From: Palsa-1248 sp963737835 | Lineage (GTDB): Bacteria > Gemmatimonadota > Gemmatimonadetes > Gemmatimonadales > Gemmatimonadaceae | Length of the DNA stretch: 64,000 nucleotides | Reading direction: 5' to 3' | Assembly: GCA_963737835.1 (NCBI GenBank) | Contig: CAVTUH010000001.1 | Location: 1,550,001 to 1,614,000 of the forward strand | In this document: one piece after another, positions 17,392 through 26,008 of the stretch | How positions within the stretch are numbered: position 1 is the stretch's first letter | Layout: every line of letters starts with the position of its first letter | Notes under the pieces: model-generated | The model's database searches: none | What the model was told of the DNA's origin: nothing | What the model saw: only the letters and a program-made list of their open reading frames with translations | Program-made: the position numbers and the translations under genes

Positions 17392-18636
17392 ATGACTGAA
17401 CCTCGCAGGGTCGCAGTGACAGGGATCGGGGCCATCACGCCGATCGGGCTGACCGCCGACGGGCTGTGGTGCGGGCTGCAACGGGAGCGATCCGCGGTTG
17501 ATCTCGTGACGCTCTTCGATCCATCACCGTTCCGGAGCCAGGTGGCAGCCGAAGTGCGCGATTTCGTGGCGGCCGACCACCTCGAATCGAAGCGCCTGAA
17601 GCGCATGAATCGGTACGCCGTATTCTCCGTGGTCGCGGCGCGGATGGCGGCAGCCGATGCGGACCTGGATATGGCCCGCGAGGACCGCGATCGGATCGGT
17701 ACGATGATGGGCAGTGCGTTGGCTGGAATCGGGTATGCCGAGGAGCAGCTGGGGCGATACTTGGGGCATGGTCTGCCCGCGGTCAATGCAGGGCTGGCGC
17801 TCTCCGTCTTTGGTGGCGCCTCGAGCTGCAATATCGCGATCGACCTTGGCGTGACGGGCCGCAACTCGACCAATGGAATGAGCTGCGCCTCGGGGTCGAT
17901 CGCGATCGGCGACGGATTTCGGTGTATCCGCGAGGGTGAGGCAGACGTGATGTTCTGCGGCGGCGCAGAAGCGCCGCTGGCACCGCTGTGCTACGGCGCG
18001 TTCACGATCATTCGGGCAATGTCCGTGCGCAACGACGATCCGGCGCATGCGTCACGGCCCTTCGACAAGGATCGCGACGGGTTTGTGATGGGTGAGGGTG
18101 CCGCCGTCCTGGTGCTCGAGGAATTGGAGCGGGCGCGGGCGCGCGGCGCCCACATCTATGCCGAGATGCTTGGCTATGGGTCGACGAACGACGCGTTTCA
18201 CATGACTGCGCCCCGACCCGATGGGAGCCAGGCGGCACGAGCGATGCGCATCGCGCTCCGGGATGCGCATGTCGAGCCGCACGAAGTCGGGTACATCAAT
18301 GCGCACGGGAGCTCCACGCCGCTCAACGACCCGACCGAAACGCTCGCGATCAAGCAGGTCTTCGGGGACCACGCCTATCGGATGCCCGTCAGCGGCACGA
18401 AGGGCTACTATGGCCATTCACTCGGTGCATCGGGCGCCATCGAAGCGGCGATCTGCGCGTTGAGCTTCGAGCACGAGTGGCTCCCACCAACCGTGAACCT
18501 CACATCGCCCGATCCCGAGTGCGATCTCGACTACGTGCCGAGCAGCGGCCGGACCCAGCGGGTCGACGTGGCGCTGTCGAATTCGTTCGGCTTCGGCGGC
18601 GTGAATGCGGTGCTGGTGATGAAGCGAGCTGACTGA
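17392..18636 (+). CDS. Beta-ketoacyl-ACP synthase (FabF-like ketosynthase)
   Basis: This 414-residue thiolase-fold condensing enzyme has the catalytic triad C165 (GMSCASGS), H305 (INAHGSSTP) and H342 (YYGHSLGASG), with K337 in SGTKGYY and the ending NSFGFGGVNAVLVM. The nucleophile loop has Ser before Cys rather than the usual TAC, a sign of a specialised rather than central fatty-acid enzyme. It would decarboxylate malonyl-ACP and extend an acyl chain. It is the last gene of the operon starting at 11941, 21 bases after the SRPBCC gene. No acyl carrier protein or chain-length factor is adjacent, so it must borrow these from elsewhere. Confidence 0.85.
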   Translation: MTEPRRVAVTGIGAITPIGLTADGLWCGLQRERSAVDLVTLFDPSPFRSQVAAEVRDFVAADHLESKRLKRMNRYAVFSVVAARMAAADADLDMAREDRDRIGTMMGSALAGIGYAEEQLGRYLGHGLPAVNAGLALSVFGGASSCNIAIDLGVTGRNSTNGMSCASGSIAIGDGFRCIREGEADVMFCGGAEAPLAPLCYGAFTIIRAMSVRNDDPAHASRPFDKDRDGFVMGEGAAVLVLEELERARARGAHIYAEMLGYGSTNDAFHMTAPRPDGSQAARAMRIALRDAHVEPHEVGYINAHGSSTPLNDPTETLAIKQVFGDHAYRMPVSGTKGYYGHSLGASGAIEAAICALSFEHEWLPPTVNLTSPDPECDLDYVPSSGRTQRVDVALSNSFGFGGVNAVLVMKRAD

Positions 18637-18724
18637 CGTCAGGCTCGACTGAACGGCCGTTTCGTGGCGCGCACGCGCGCGCGGCGATAGCTTCTCCCCG
18701 CCTCTTACCCGCGGAGTGGAATCA

Positions 18725-19438
18725 ATGCGTGATCCCGAGCGCCACTTTAGTGCGGAATTCGTCGGTACCTTTGCGTTGGTCTTCGTGGGTGGGGGTGCCA
18801 TCGTTGCCATGCGCGGCGCCGGCGCAGCGGGTCTGCTGGCAGTCGCGGTGGCCCATGGGCTGATTCTCGCCCTCATGGTGACCGCCACGATGCGCATCTC
18901 GGGTCATCTGAACCCCGCGGTGACGCTCGGATTTCTCGCGGTCCGCCGCATTGAGCCCATGATGGCAGGCCTCTACATCGTCGCACAGGTCCTGGGAGCG
19001 ACGCTGGCCGCATTTGCCCTGAAGGTGCTCGTGCCTGCCGACCAGTTCGCCGCGGTCCACGGGACGATTCAGGAAATTGCCGTCGGCACCTCATGGGGAC
19101 AGGCGCTCGTGCTCGAAGGCATCGCGACCTTTTTCCTGACGTTTGTCATATTCGGGACAGCCGTCGACCCCCGGGCGCCAAAAGTCGGCGGCTTTGCGAT
19201 CGGGCTGACGATCGCCGCGGACATCCTCGCCATCGGCCCGTTGACTGGCGGCTCGATGAACCCCGCGCGCTCCTTCGGGCCGGCGTTCGTGTCGTCGAGC
19301 TACGTCGGACAATCCGTGTACTGGATTGGACCGATCATTGGCAGTATCCTGGCTGCCATGCTCTACGACTACGTGCTCCTCCGGTCCTCGGCAGAGGTGG
19401 CGGCCGAACCACCAGACCACGGCGAGTTAACTCCGTAG
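18725..19438 (+). CDS. Aquaporin (MIP family)
   Basis: A six-helix channel of 237 residues with both half-helix motifs intact: NPA at 63-65 (GHLNPAVTLGF) and 179-181 (GGSMNPARSFGPAF), and the selectivity-filter Arg at 182. This arrangement is of the water-selective AqpZ type rather than GlpF, since the long extra loops of glycerol facilitators are missing. The ATG at 18725 has a GGAG 8 bases upstream; a GTG at 18716 is also in frame. Its 3' end overlaps the convergent aldo/keto reductase frame by 70 bases. A TAGCTT at 18688-18693 could be its -10 box with a normal leader. Confidence 0.9.
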   Translation: MRDPERHFSAEFVGTFALVFVGGGAIVAMRGAGAAGLLAVAVAHGLILALMVTATMRISGHLNPAVTLGFLAVRRIEPMMAGLYIVAQVLGATLAAFALKVLVPADQFAAVHGTIQEIAVGTSWGQALVLEGIATFFLTFVIFGTAVDPRAPKVGGFAIGLTIAADILAIGPLTGGSMNPARSFGPAFVSSSYVGQSVYWIGPIIGSILAAMLYDYVLLRSSAEVAAEPPDHGELTP

Positions 19439-20478
19439 CCCGACACACTCTCGGCCCGCTCCATCGTGCCCTTGTAGCTCATCGGAGGTTCGTTCACCCC
19501 GAAGTTTTGCGCTGCCAGCGCGGCCACACGCTCGAGCTGCTCGGACGCGAGATCTGGTTGGTCGCTCGCCTCCGCGAACTCCCGCAACTGGTCGCGATCG
19601 TACATGTTGGGCAGGGTCGAGACGACGAGCGGGTCGGCGAGCAGCCATTTGAGAGCGGCTTGCCCAAGCGTCATCCGCTCGCTCAAGAACTCGAGTGTTC
19701 GAGTCTTCTGGATGCCATTGACCAGCCACGACCGCGGCCGGTGGCGCCAATGGTCGTGCGCGGGAAAGACGGTGTCCTCGGTGTACTTCCCTTCGAGCAT
19801 TCCGGAGGCGTGCGTCACCCGGATCGTGAACGCGCAGTGCGGCGCGTGCTGCCGGGCTGCAGCGATCATGGCCGTTCCCGGGTGTTGCTCGAGAATGTTC
19901 CAGATCATCTGGATTGCGCCGACGTCGGGTTCCCGCTCACACAGCTCGACCGCTTCGTAGAGCCACCCGATCGCCGGGCCGAACGCCGCCCCCCAGACGC
20001 GGATCTTGCCCTCCCGCTGGAGGTCGCGGAGCGTGTCCCAAACCAGCGGATCGCGGACGTGCTCCATCTTGGCGTTATGAATCTGCAAGACGTCGATGTA
20101 GTCCGTCTCCAACCGTTCGAGACAGCGCTCGACCGCAAGCCGGATGTACGCCGGGTCGGTTCGCATCGGCAATTCAGCCTGACCGCGACGCGCGCGCTGC
20201 GCGGCCTCGTCATAGATATCGTACCCCACCTTGGTCGCGTAGACCATCGCGTGGCGTTGCCCGCGAAACGCCTCGGCGAGCTGGCGCTCCGCCCGGCCAT
20301 TACCGTACGCGTCAGCCGCGTCGAAGAACGTGACGCCGAAGGCGTCGCGCGACTCCCGCAACAGCGCCACGGCCTCGGCGTCGCTCTTCTCGCCCCACCA
20401 CCCCGTCGCGAGTGTCCATGTGCCGAAGCCGATTTCGCTGGCCGTGACCGTGGTGTTGGGAAATGTGCGGTAGCGCAT
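19369..20478 (-). CDS. Aldo/keto reductase
   Basis: A 369-residue NADPH-dependent oxidoreductase with a TIM barrel. The tetrad residues are visible: Asp and Tyr in FFDAADAYGNGRAE, Lys in YATKVGYD and His in DVLQIHNAK. The C-terminal WLLADPLVVSTLPNM is the cofactor phosphate region. The substrate cannot be inferred. The open frame continues upstream to 20556, but that part (MSWSTFYFLSFYFLG) is translated repeat DNA, so the ATG at 20478 is chosen. The last 23 residues are Ser/Gly-rich and encoded opposite the aquaporin 3' end. Confidence 0.85.
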   Translation of the reverse strand: MRYRTFPNTTVTASEIGFGTWTLATGWWGEKSDAEAVALLRESRDAFGVTFFDAADAYGNGRAERQLAEAFRGQRHAMVYATKVGYDIYDEAAQRARRGQAELPMRTDPAYIRLAVERCLERLETDYIDVLQIHNAKMEHVRDPLVWDTLRDLQREGKIRVWGAAFGPAIGWLYEAVELCEREPDVGAIQMIWNILEQHPGTAMIAAARQHAPHCAFTIRVTHASGMLEGKYTEDTVFPAHDHWRHRPRSWLVNGIQKTRTLEFLSERMTLGQAALKWLLADPLVVSTLPNMYDRDQLREFAEASDQPDLASEQLERVAALAAQNFGVNEPPMSYKGTMERAESVSGYGVNSPWSGGSAATSAEDRRST

Positions 20479-20491
20479 GAACGGCGGGTCT

Positions 20492-20630
20492 GGGGCCGCG
20501 GGCGCTTCGCGCCCGAGAAAGTAGAAGCTCAGAAAGTAGAAAGTAGACCACGACACCGGCCTTTTGTAGTTGTCTACTCTCTACTTACCGTGGTTCTACT
20601 CTCTCGGGTGCGCTAGCACCCGCGCGGCCT
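20492..20630. repeat. Family 2 hairpin element, copy 2
   Basis: The outer palindromes are GGGCGCTTCGCGCCC (left) and GGGTGCGCTAGCACCC (right). The left arm contains AGAAAGTAGAAAGTAGAC and a second GAGAAAGTAGA; the right arm contains GTCTACTCTCTACTT and TTCTACTCTC in inverted orientation, so the whole can fold into a long imperfect hairpin. The right end lies inside hemB and encodes its last residues and TAG stop. The element separates hemB from the aldo/keto reductase gene. Confidence 0.75.
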
Positions 20631-21585
20631 CAGTCGCGAAATACGTCACAATGAAATCCGCGCCGGCCCGGCGGATCCCGAGCAGTGACTCCATCACGAC
20701 CCGCTCGCGGTCGATCCAGCCCCGTTCGGCAGCGGCGCAGATCATGGCGTACTCTCCGCTGACCTGATACGCGGCAACGGGGTAGCCAGTCTCGACCTTC
20801 ACGCGCCGCACGATATCGAGGTACGGCCCAGCCGGTTTCACGAGGATCGCGTCCGCACCCTCTTCGATGTCGAGGTTGACCTCACGGATGGCTTCGTCAG
20901 CGTTCGCCGGATCCATCTGATAGCCGCGTCGGTCGCCCCGCCGAGGTGCCGATTCCGCCGCTTCGCGGAACGGCCCGTAGTACGCGGACGCGTACTTGGC
21001 GGCGTAGCTGAGAATCGGCGTTTCGGCGAACCCGGCGGCATCGAGGGCGTCGCGAATCGCCAGCACGCGGCCATCCATCATGTCGCTCGGCGCGACGACG
21101 TCGACTCCCGCGCGCGCGTAGGACGCGGCCACCTGCGCGAGCAACTCCAACGTCGCGTCGTTGTCCACGCTGTCATGCGCATTGAGCACACCGCAATGCC
21201 CATGATCGGTGTATTCGCAGAGGCAGACATCCGCAATCGTCACGAGCTCCGGGAACTCACGCTTGAGCGCACGTACCCCTTGTTGCACGGCACCCTGGTC
21301 GTCCCACGCCTCCGATCCGATCGAGTCCTTTCGGTCCGGAAGCCCGAACAGCATGATCCCGCCGACTCCTGCCTCGACCGCCGCGCTGGCGTCGCGCAGC
21401 ATCTCATCGATCGACGTTTGCGCGACACCGGGCATCGACGGCACCGGGTGGCGGCGCTCCGCGCCCGAGCGGACAAACACCGGGAGGACCAGCTGGGCAG
21501 CATCCAACCGGTGCTCCCGCACCAGGCGCCGCAGCGCGGGGGTCCGACGCAGACGCCGCGGCCGTGCCGACGGGAAGGAAGGCAT
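20596..21585 (-). CDS. hemB: Delta-aminolevulinic acid dehydratase HemB
   Basis: This enzyme condenses two 5-aminolevulinate molecules to porphobilinogen. The protein is 329 residues, normal for the family. Active-site zinc cysteines C121, C123 and C131 are in DVCLCEYTDHGHCG. Schiff-base lysines are K197 (YAAKYAS) and K250 (ILVKPAG). SDMMDGRV is also conserved. Zinc dependence is indicated by the three cysteines. It is the last gene of a minus-strand operon after hemC, 8 bases apart. Its last residues (LAHPRE) and stop are encoded within the family 2 repeat. Confidence 0.95.
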   Translation of the reverse strand: MPSFPSARPRRLRRTPALRRLVREHRLDAAQLVLPVFVRSGAERRHPVPSMPGVAQTSIDEMLRDASAAVEAGVGGIMLFGLPDRKDSIGSEAWDDQGAVQQGVRALKREFPELVTIADVCLCEYTDHGHCGVLNAHDSVDNDATLELLAQVAASYARAGVDVVAPSDMMDGRVLAIRDALDAAGFAETPILSYAAKYASAYYGPFREAAESAPRRGDRRGYQMDPANADEAIREVNLDIEEGADAILVKPAGPYLDIVRRVKVETGYPVAAYQVSGEYAMICAAAERGWIDRERVVMESLLGIRRAGADFIVTYFATEAARVLAHPRE

Positions 21586-21593
21586 GCCGAAAT

Positions 21594-22625
21594 CTATTCC
21601 GGCTGCGGCGCCACGACGCGCGGCAGACTACGGAGCCCAGCGAGGATCTCCTCGGCTCCACGTGCGCGGAGCTCGGCGGCGAGAGCCCGGCCGCATGCGA
21701 AAGGATCGTCAGTCAAACGACGCGACCCGCGGATCACCCGGCGCCCCGCGACGTCGGCGATGAAACCGTGGAGCGTTGCCGGACTCGTGGCTCCCCCTGC
21801 ATGCACACCGATCTCACCGGCCGCGCCGATCACCAGAGCACCAACCGGGACCTGACATCCACCGTCCATCGCGGCGAGAAACGCGCGCTCTGCCTGGACT
21901 GCGGCCATGGTCGGGGCGTCGTTGAGGCCCTCGAGGCGCTCACGAGTCCGGGTACCGTCGATGCGGACCTGGACCGCGATCGCGCCCTGCCCTGCCGCGG
22001 GCAGCCACTGCGGCGGGTCGAGATACGCCGCGATGTGCTGCGTGGCCTCGAGCCGCAACAGGCCCGCGGCTGCAAGGATCGCCGCGTGCACTTGCCCCTC
22101 GTCGACTTTTCGTAGCCGCGTCGGCACGTTCCCCCGAAGCTCGACGACCTCCAGGTCGGGGCGCGCGGCCAACAGCTGTGCACGGCGGCGCAGACTCGAT
22201 GTGCCGACACGAGAGCCACGCGGCAAATCAGCGAGACCCACTGCGCGCGCCGTGCTGCTCAGGACGAGCACGTCGCGTGCGTCCGCCCGCGGCAACACCG
22301 CAACGATGGCGAGACCAGACCCGAGCTCCGTCGGCAGATCCTTCAGCGAGTGGACGGCACAATCGATCTTGCCACGTTCGAGGGCGCGCTCGATCTCCTG
22401 CGTGAACAGCCCCTTGGCCCCAATCGCGTTCAGCGGTTCGTCGAGGTGCTTGTCACCCGTCGTCGTGAACGTCACGAGCTCGCCCATGAGCCCCTGCCGG
22501 GCGAGCGCTTCCTGAACGAGTCGCGCCTGCTTCAGCGCCAGCTGCGACGCGCGGGTACCGATTCGCACGACGGATGCGCCTGTGGCGCTTGGCGTCGACA
22601 CCGCGCGCTTCGTGCTGGGAGTCAA
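21594..22625 (-). CDS. hemC: Porphobilinogen deaminase HemC
   Basis: Hydroxymethylbilane synthase links four porphobilinogen units on a dipyrromethane cofactor. The 343-residue frame shows RIGTRASQLALKQA near the start, KGLFTQEIERAL, VHSLKDLPTEL, GTSSLRRRAQL and the cofactor cysteine C257 in DGGCQVPVGA. The start is a TTG that overlaps the TGA of the cobA/hemD gene; family similarity begins only at about residue 18, so a later start is possible. It lies in the operon upstream of hemB. Confidence 0.93.
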   Translation of the reverse strand: MTPSTKRAVSTPSATGASVVRIGTRASQLALKQARLVQEALARQGLMGELVTFTTTGDKHLDEPLNAIGAKGLFTQEIERALERGKIDCAVHSLKDLPTELGSGLAIVAVLPRADARDVLVLSSTARAVGLADLPRGSRVGTSSLRRRAQLLAARPDLEVVELRGNVPTRLRKVDEGQVHAAILAAAGLLRLEATQHIAAYLDPPQWLPAAGQGAIAVQVRIDGTRTRERLEGLNDAPTMAAVQAERAFLAAMDGGCQVPVGALVIGAAGEIGVHAGGATSPATLHGFIADVAGRRVIRGSRRLTDDPFACGRALAAELRARGAEEILAGLRSLPRVVAPQPE

Positions 22626-24253
22626 GAGCCTCGCTCCGACGTTGGAGCTTCGATCACGGCGCCCGACTCACTCCTCGCCAGCGATGGATGCCCGCTCGAT
22701 CGCCCGCCGGATCTGTCGCTCGCGCTCAGCGCGACGACGGCGTCGACCAAGCCTTGTATCGTCGACACACGCGCTTCTCCCGCGACCCGGATGCCCGCAG
22801 CTCGCGCCGCTTCGGACGTGACGGGCCCGATGGAAACACCGGGCACACGCGTCACGAGGTCGGGGCCCACCGCGCCCGCATACGCCCGAGCAGCCGCGCC
22901 TGACGCGAGCGTCACCAGGTCGACCGAGCCCGACGCGACCACTGCGCGCATTTGCCCAGCGCCATCAGCATCGACAGCAGAGCGATAAATGGCCACGACG
23001 TCGACGCTCGCTCCGAGCCGGCGCAGTCCCAAGGGGAGAGCGTCGCGCGCGTCCGCCGCCGCCGGGTACAGGACCCGTCGTCCCTGCACGTCCGCGCGTC
23101 GCGCGAGCGCGTCGAGCAGCCCTTCTGCAACGTACTGCGATGGCGTCACGTCGGCAGTGATGCCGCGAGTGAGCAGCGCGTCGCGCGTCGCGGGTCCAAT
23201 TGCGCTGACTATCAAACCGGATAAGGCCCGGACATCCCGGCCCGAGCAGAGGAGAACTTCCCACACGATCCGCACCGCGTTTGGGCTGGTGAAGACGATG
23301 TGCCCGTATTCGTTCAGCCGATCCAGGGCGTCCCGAAGGGGACCGCGATCGAGGGGCTCGATGCGCACCGCGGGCAGCTCTCGCACCACAGCGCCCAGCA
23401 TCCGCAACGAATCGGAGAGACCGCTGGCCTGAGTCGCCGGGCGGGTCACCAGGATGCGCCGCCCGAGGAGGGGACGGACCTCCAGGCGATCGAACCAGCG
23501 GATCTGGTCTCGCAACGCCACCACCCGTCCGATCACCGTGAGGACTGGCGCCTCCAGCCCGGCGGCACGCACCTCCCGCGCGATGGTCGCGAGCGTCCCA
23601 TCGACGGTTCGTTGAGCGCCCGTCGTCGCCCACTGAATCGCCGCTGCCGGCGTATCCGGGCTCAAGCCCGCGCGCTCGAGCGATGCGGCAATCTCCGGCA
23701 GTCGCTGCACTCCCATGTAGAGCACAATGGTCGCGCCGGACCGCGCGACGGCGTCCCAGTCCAGTTGCGAACCGCCTTTGGCGGGGTCTTCGTTTCCCGT
23801 CACGAACGTGACTGCTGTCGCGATCCCCCGGTGCGTGACCGGAATCCCTGCGTACGCAGCGCCGGCGATGCCCGCCGTCACGCCTGGTACGACCTCGAAC
23901 GGCACGTCCGCCGCGGCAAGCGCCTGCGCCTCCTCGCTGCCACGTCCAAAGACAAAGGGATCCCCGCCTTTGAGTCGCACGACGGCTTTGCCCGAGCGCG
24001 CCAAGTCGATGAGCGTGGCGTTGATATCCTGTTGCCGCGCCGATCGTTCGTCCCCGCCTCGTTTGCCCACGAAATGCAGCTGCGCATCGCCGGCCAGGAA
24101 CTCGCGCGGAACCAGCGCATCGTGGACAATGGCATCACAGCTCGCGAGCAGCTCCCGAGCGCGCACCGTGATGAGGCCCGGGTCACCCGGCCCCGCGCCG
24201 ACGAGATAGACCGTGCCTCGCCGTGCCGCGTACATCGGGCGGTCAGCCGTCAC
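22622..24253 (-). CDS. cobA/hemD: Fused uroporphyrinogen-III methyltransferase/synthase
   Basis: A 543-residue bifunctional protein. Residues about 10-255 are a SUMT/CobA methylase: VYLVGAGPGDPGLITVRA, RLKGGDPFVFGRGSEE, VPGVTAG and PVTHRG. It makes precorrin-2 for sirohaem or B12. Residues about 270-520 are uroporphyrinogen-III synthase: GRRILVTRPATQASGLS, HIVFTSPNAV and LYPAAADARDALPLGL, which cyclises hydroxymethylbilane. The fusion is known in several phyla and feeds both haem and sirohaem branches. The start is GTG 24253 or ATG 24235, just after ccmD; the stop overlaps the hemC start. Confidence 0.9.
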   Translation of the reverse strand: MTADRPMYAARRGTVYLVGAGPGDPGLITVRARELLASCDAIVHDALVPREFLAGDAQLHFVGKRGGDERSARQQDINATLIDLARSGKAVVRLKGGDPFVFGRGSEEAQALAAADVPFEVVPGVTAGIAGAAYAGIPVTHRGIATAVTFVTGNEDPAKGGSQLDWDAVARSGATIVLYMGVQRLPEIAASLERAGLSPDTPAAAIQWATTGAQRTVDGTLATIAREVRAAGLEAPVLTVIGRVVALRDQIRWFDRLEVRPLLGRRILVTRPATQASGLSDSLRMLGAVVRELPAVRIEPLDRGPLRDALDRLNEYGHIVFTSPNAVRIVWEVLLCSGRDVRALSGLIVSAIGPATRDALLTRGITADVTPSQYVAEGLLDALARRADVQGRRVLYPAAADARDALPLGLRRLGASVDVVAIYRSAVDADGAGQMRAVVASGSVDLVTLASGAAARAYAGAVGPDLVTRVPGVSIGPVTSEAARAAGIRVAGEARVSTIQGLVDAVVALSASDRSGGRSSGHPSLARSESGAVIEAPTSERGS

Positions 24254-24265
24254 GCAGACGCCCAG

Positions 24266-24421
24266 TCAGCGTTCGCCATGCGAGGAAGGCGCGTCGTGCC
24301 CCGGTCGACCTCGCCGCCTGATTCTGCGAGCTCGCCACCAGATCGACAACGCGTAACCGGCATAGATGATCCCCGCTGCCGCGTACGCTGCATGCATGTA
24401 GCCCGCATTCTGCGGAGGCAT
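24266..24421 (-). CDS. ccmD: Small haem-exporter subunit CcmD-like
   Basis: This 51-residue protein was read directly from the minus strand: MPPQNAGYMHAAYAAAGIIY, then AGYALSIWWRARRIRR and a basic tail. A single helix followed by an Arg-rich cytoplasmic segment, with a Tyr near the start of the helix, is the CcmD pattern. CcmD is needed to release haem-loaded CcmE from CcmABC. The gene sits between ccmC and cobA/hemD, and its ATG shares a base with the ccmC stop (TAATG). This is the expected position, which carries much of the assignment. Confidence 0.75.
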   Translation of the reverse strand: MPPQNAGYMHAAYAAAGIIYAGYALSIWWRARRIRRRGRPGHDAPSSHGER

Positions 24422-25212
24422 TACGGGACCCCTCGCGTGGCTGCGGGTGAAGACGCCGGCGCCGGCTGCGCGGCCGGGAGCCTTGCCTCAGCCGCAGCGG
24501 TCTCGATGATGATGGCGAGGCGATAGCGTGCACGGAGCAACGCCGCGAACAGCAAGGCGAACGCACCGAACGCCAGTGCAAACGTCATCGCCATTTCCGG
24601 CGGCGCCAATGGAGCGCTCGGCTTGAGGAAGATCGGTTGGGGGTGGAGCGTCCGAAACAGATAGACAGTGAGGTGGATAAACGGAATCAACAGCCCCGCG
24701 AGGATGGCCAAGACCGCGGAATAGCGACCGCGGAGAGCCGGATCCTCGACGGCCTGCCGCAGAATCAGGTACGCCAGGATGATGAGCCAGAGAAACAATG
24801 TCGCCGTGAGGCGCGCGTCCCCCGACCACCAGGTCCCCCATACTGGCCTGGCCCAGAGCGGACCAGTCACCAGCACGACCGTGGTAAACACGAGCCCCAC
24901 CTCGGCGGCACACGCGGCGACACGATCCAGCTTGGCGTCGTGCAGCCAGAGATACAGCACGCTCGCAACCGCCATGAGCGCGAACGCGAGATACAGAGCG
25001 GTGAAGGCCGCTGGGGCGTGGATATACAGGATTTTCTGCGCCGCGCCCTGAAGCGCCTCCTCAGGTGTGAACTCGAGGTCTCGAACAACCGAGGCCGCGA
25101 CGCAGGCGACCGCGATCCAGAACAGCCAACCGAACAGTCGCCCTGAGGTCGACGGTGCGGGCGCATCGTGGGCCACTAGGTTGGTTAGCTCAGGCCGGGA
25201 AGTCGCACCCAT
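24421..25212 (-). CDS. ccmC: Haem exporter membrane protein CcmC
   Basis: A membrane protein of about 263 residues with six helices. The tryptophan-rich periplasmic motif is VWGTWWSGDARLT, which with flanking histidines (YIHAPAA early, FIHLTVY later) presents haem to CcmE. The ATG at 25212 is preferred over 25236 because the longer form would overlap ccmB and the first residues are not conserved. It follows ccmB by 13 bases and overlaps ccmD by one base. Confidence 0.9.
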   Translation of the reverse strand: MGATSRPELTNLVAHDAPAPSTSGRLFGWLFWIAVACVAASVVRDLEFTPEEALQGAAQKILYIHAPAAFTALYLAFALMAVASVLYLWLHDAKLDRVAACAAEVGLVFTTVVLVTGPLWARPVWGTWWSGDARLTATLFLWLIILAYLILRQAVEDPALRGRYSAVLAILAGLLIPFIHLTVYLFRTLHPQPIFLKPSAPLAPPEMAMTFALAFGAFALLFAALLRARYRLAIIIETAAAEARLPAAQPAPASSPAATRGVP

Positions 25213-25225
25213 TTCACACCGCCTC

Positions 25226-26008
25226 TCAGCGCTCAATCGTGAACGGATATGCCAATGTGCACGCTACGACGAACACAATGTCGTACGCCGTCAGAATCTT
25301 GAGCCACGCCACCGCATCGGCGATCGACCGTCCGGCGACAATCACGACCGTCGCCTGCGCCGCCGCGGTCACGACCGGCACCAGAAACGGCAGGGTGATC
25401 ACCGGAAGCAGCAGCTCCGCCAGTCGTGTGTTGACCGCCATCGCGCTGAAGAGCGTGCCGACGGCGACCAATCCGATTGCCGCAAGAATGGTAACGCCCG
25501 CGATCAGCAGCACACCGAACGCGCTGATCGTGACGTTGTAAAACAGCAGGACCGCGGGCACTGCAACGGCCTGCACCCCCAGGAGGAACACGAGATTCGC
25601 GAATGCTTTGCCTAGGAAAACCGCTTCCCGGCTGATCGGCGCGCCGAGCAATCCATCAATCGCCCGGTCAGACAACTCGGCTGCGAAGGAACGGTTCAGC
25701 CCCAGCACGCCCGAGAATGTGAAGATGACCCAGATGACGCCGGGAGCCAGATCGAGTCCCGCTACCGCCGTCGGATCCCACGAATAGAAGAAGATCGCCG
25801 CGGCGAGTACCGTGAACACAGCCGCCGACAGAAACGCGGATCGCGTGCGAAGCTCGACCGTGAGGTCCTTGCGCGCAATGGTCCAAGCCGCCGCCAGCGT
25901 TGCCGGGTATCGCGACGGTCGCTCCCCGAGTCGCACGGGTGCGAGTTCGGCCGCCACCGGGACCGGCTCACCTTCCGCGGGGCGGATCGGCGCCAGGGAG
26001 TGACTCAT
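25226..26008 (-). CDS. ccmB: Haem exporter permease CcmB
   Basis: A 260-residue inner-membrane protein with six predicted helices, including FAAELSDRAIDGLLGAPISR, a conserved cytoplasmic loop of CcmB, and SRAE-like context around it. With the ATPase CcmA it forms the transporter that releases holo-CcmE in system I cytochrome c maturation. The N-terminal 35 residues are a polar extension. It starts by overlapping the ccmA stop by four bases. Confidence 0.88.
   Translation of the reverse strand: MSHSLAPIRPAEGEPVPVAAELAPVRLGERPSRYPATLAAAWTIARKDLTVELRTRSAFLSAAVFTVLAAAIFFYSWDPTAVAGLDLAPGVIWVIFTFSGVLGLNRSFAAELSDRAIDGLLGAPISREAVFLGKAFANLVFLLGVQAVAVPAVLLFYNVTISAFGVLLIAGVTILAAIGLVAVGTLFSAMAVNTRLAELLLPVITLPFLVPVVTAAAQATVVIVAGRSIADAVAWLKILTAYDIVFVVACTLAYPFTIER

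Noticed and set aside
20479..20556. N-terminal extension of the aldo/keto reductase
   Set aside because: The extra residues are translated from the family 2 repeat, and similar spurious peptides (STFYFL) appear at 59279.
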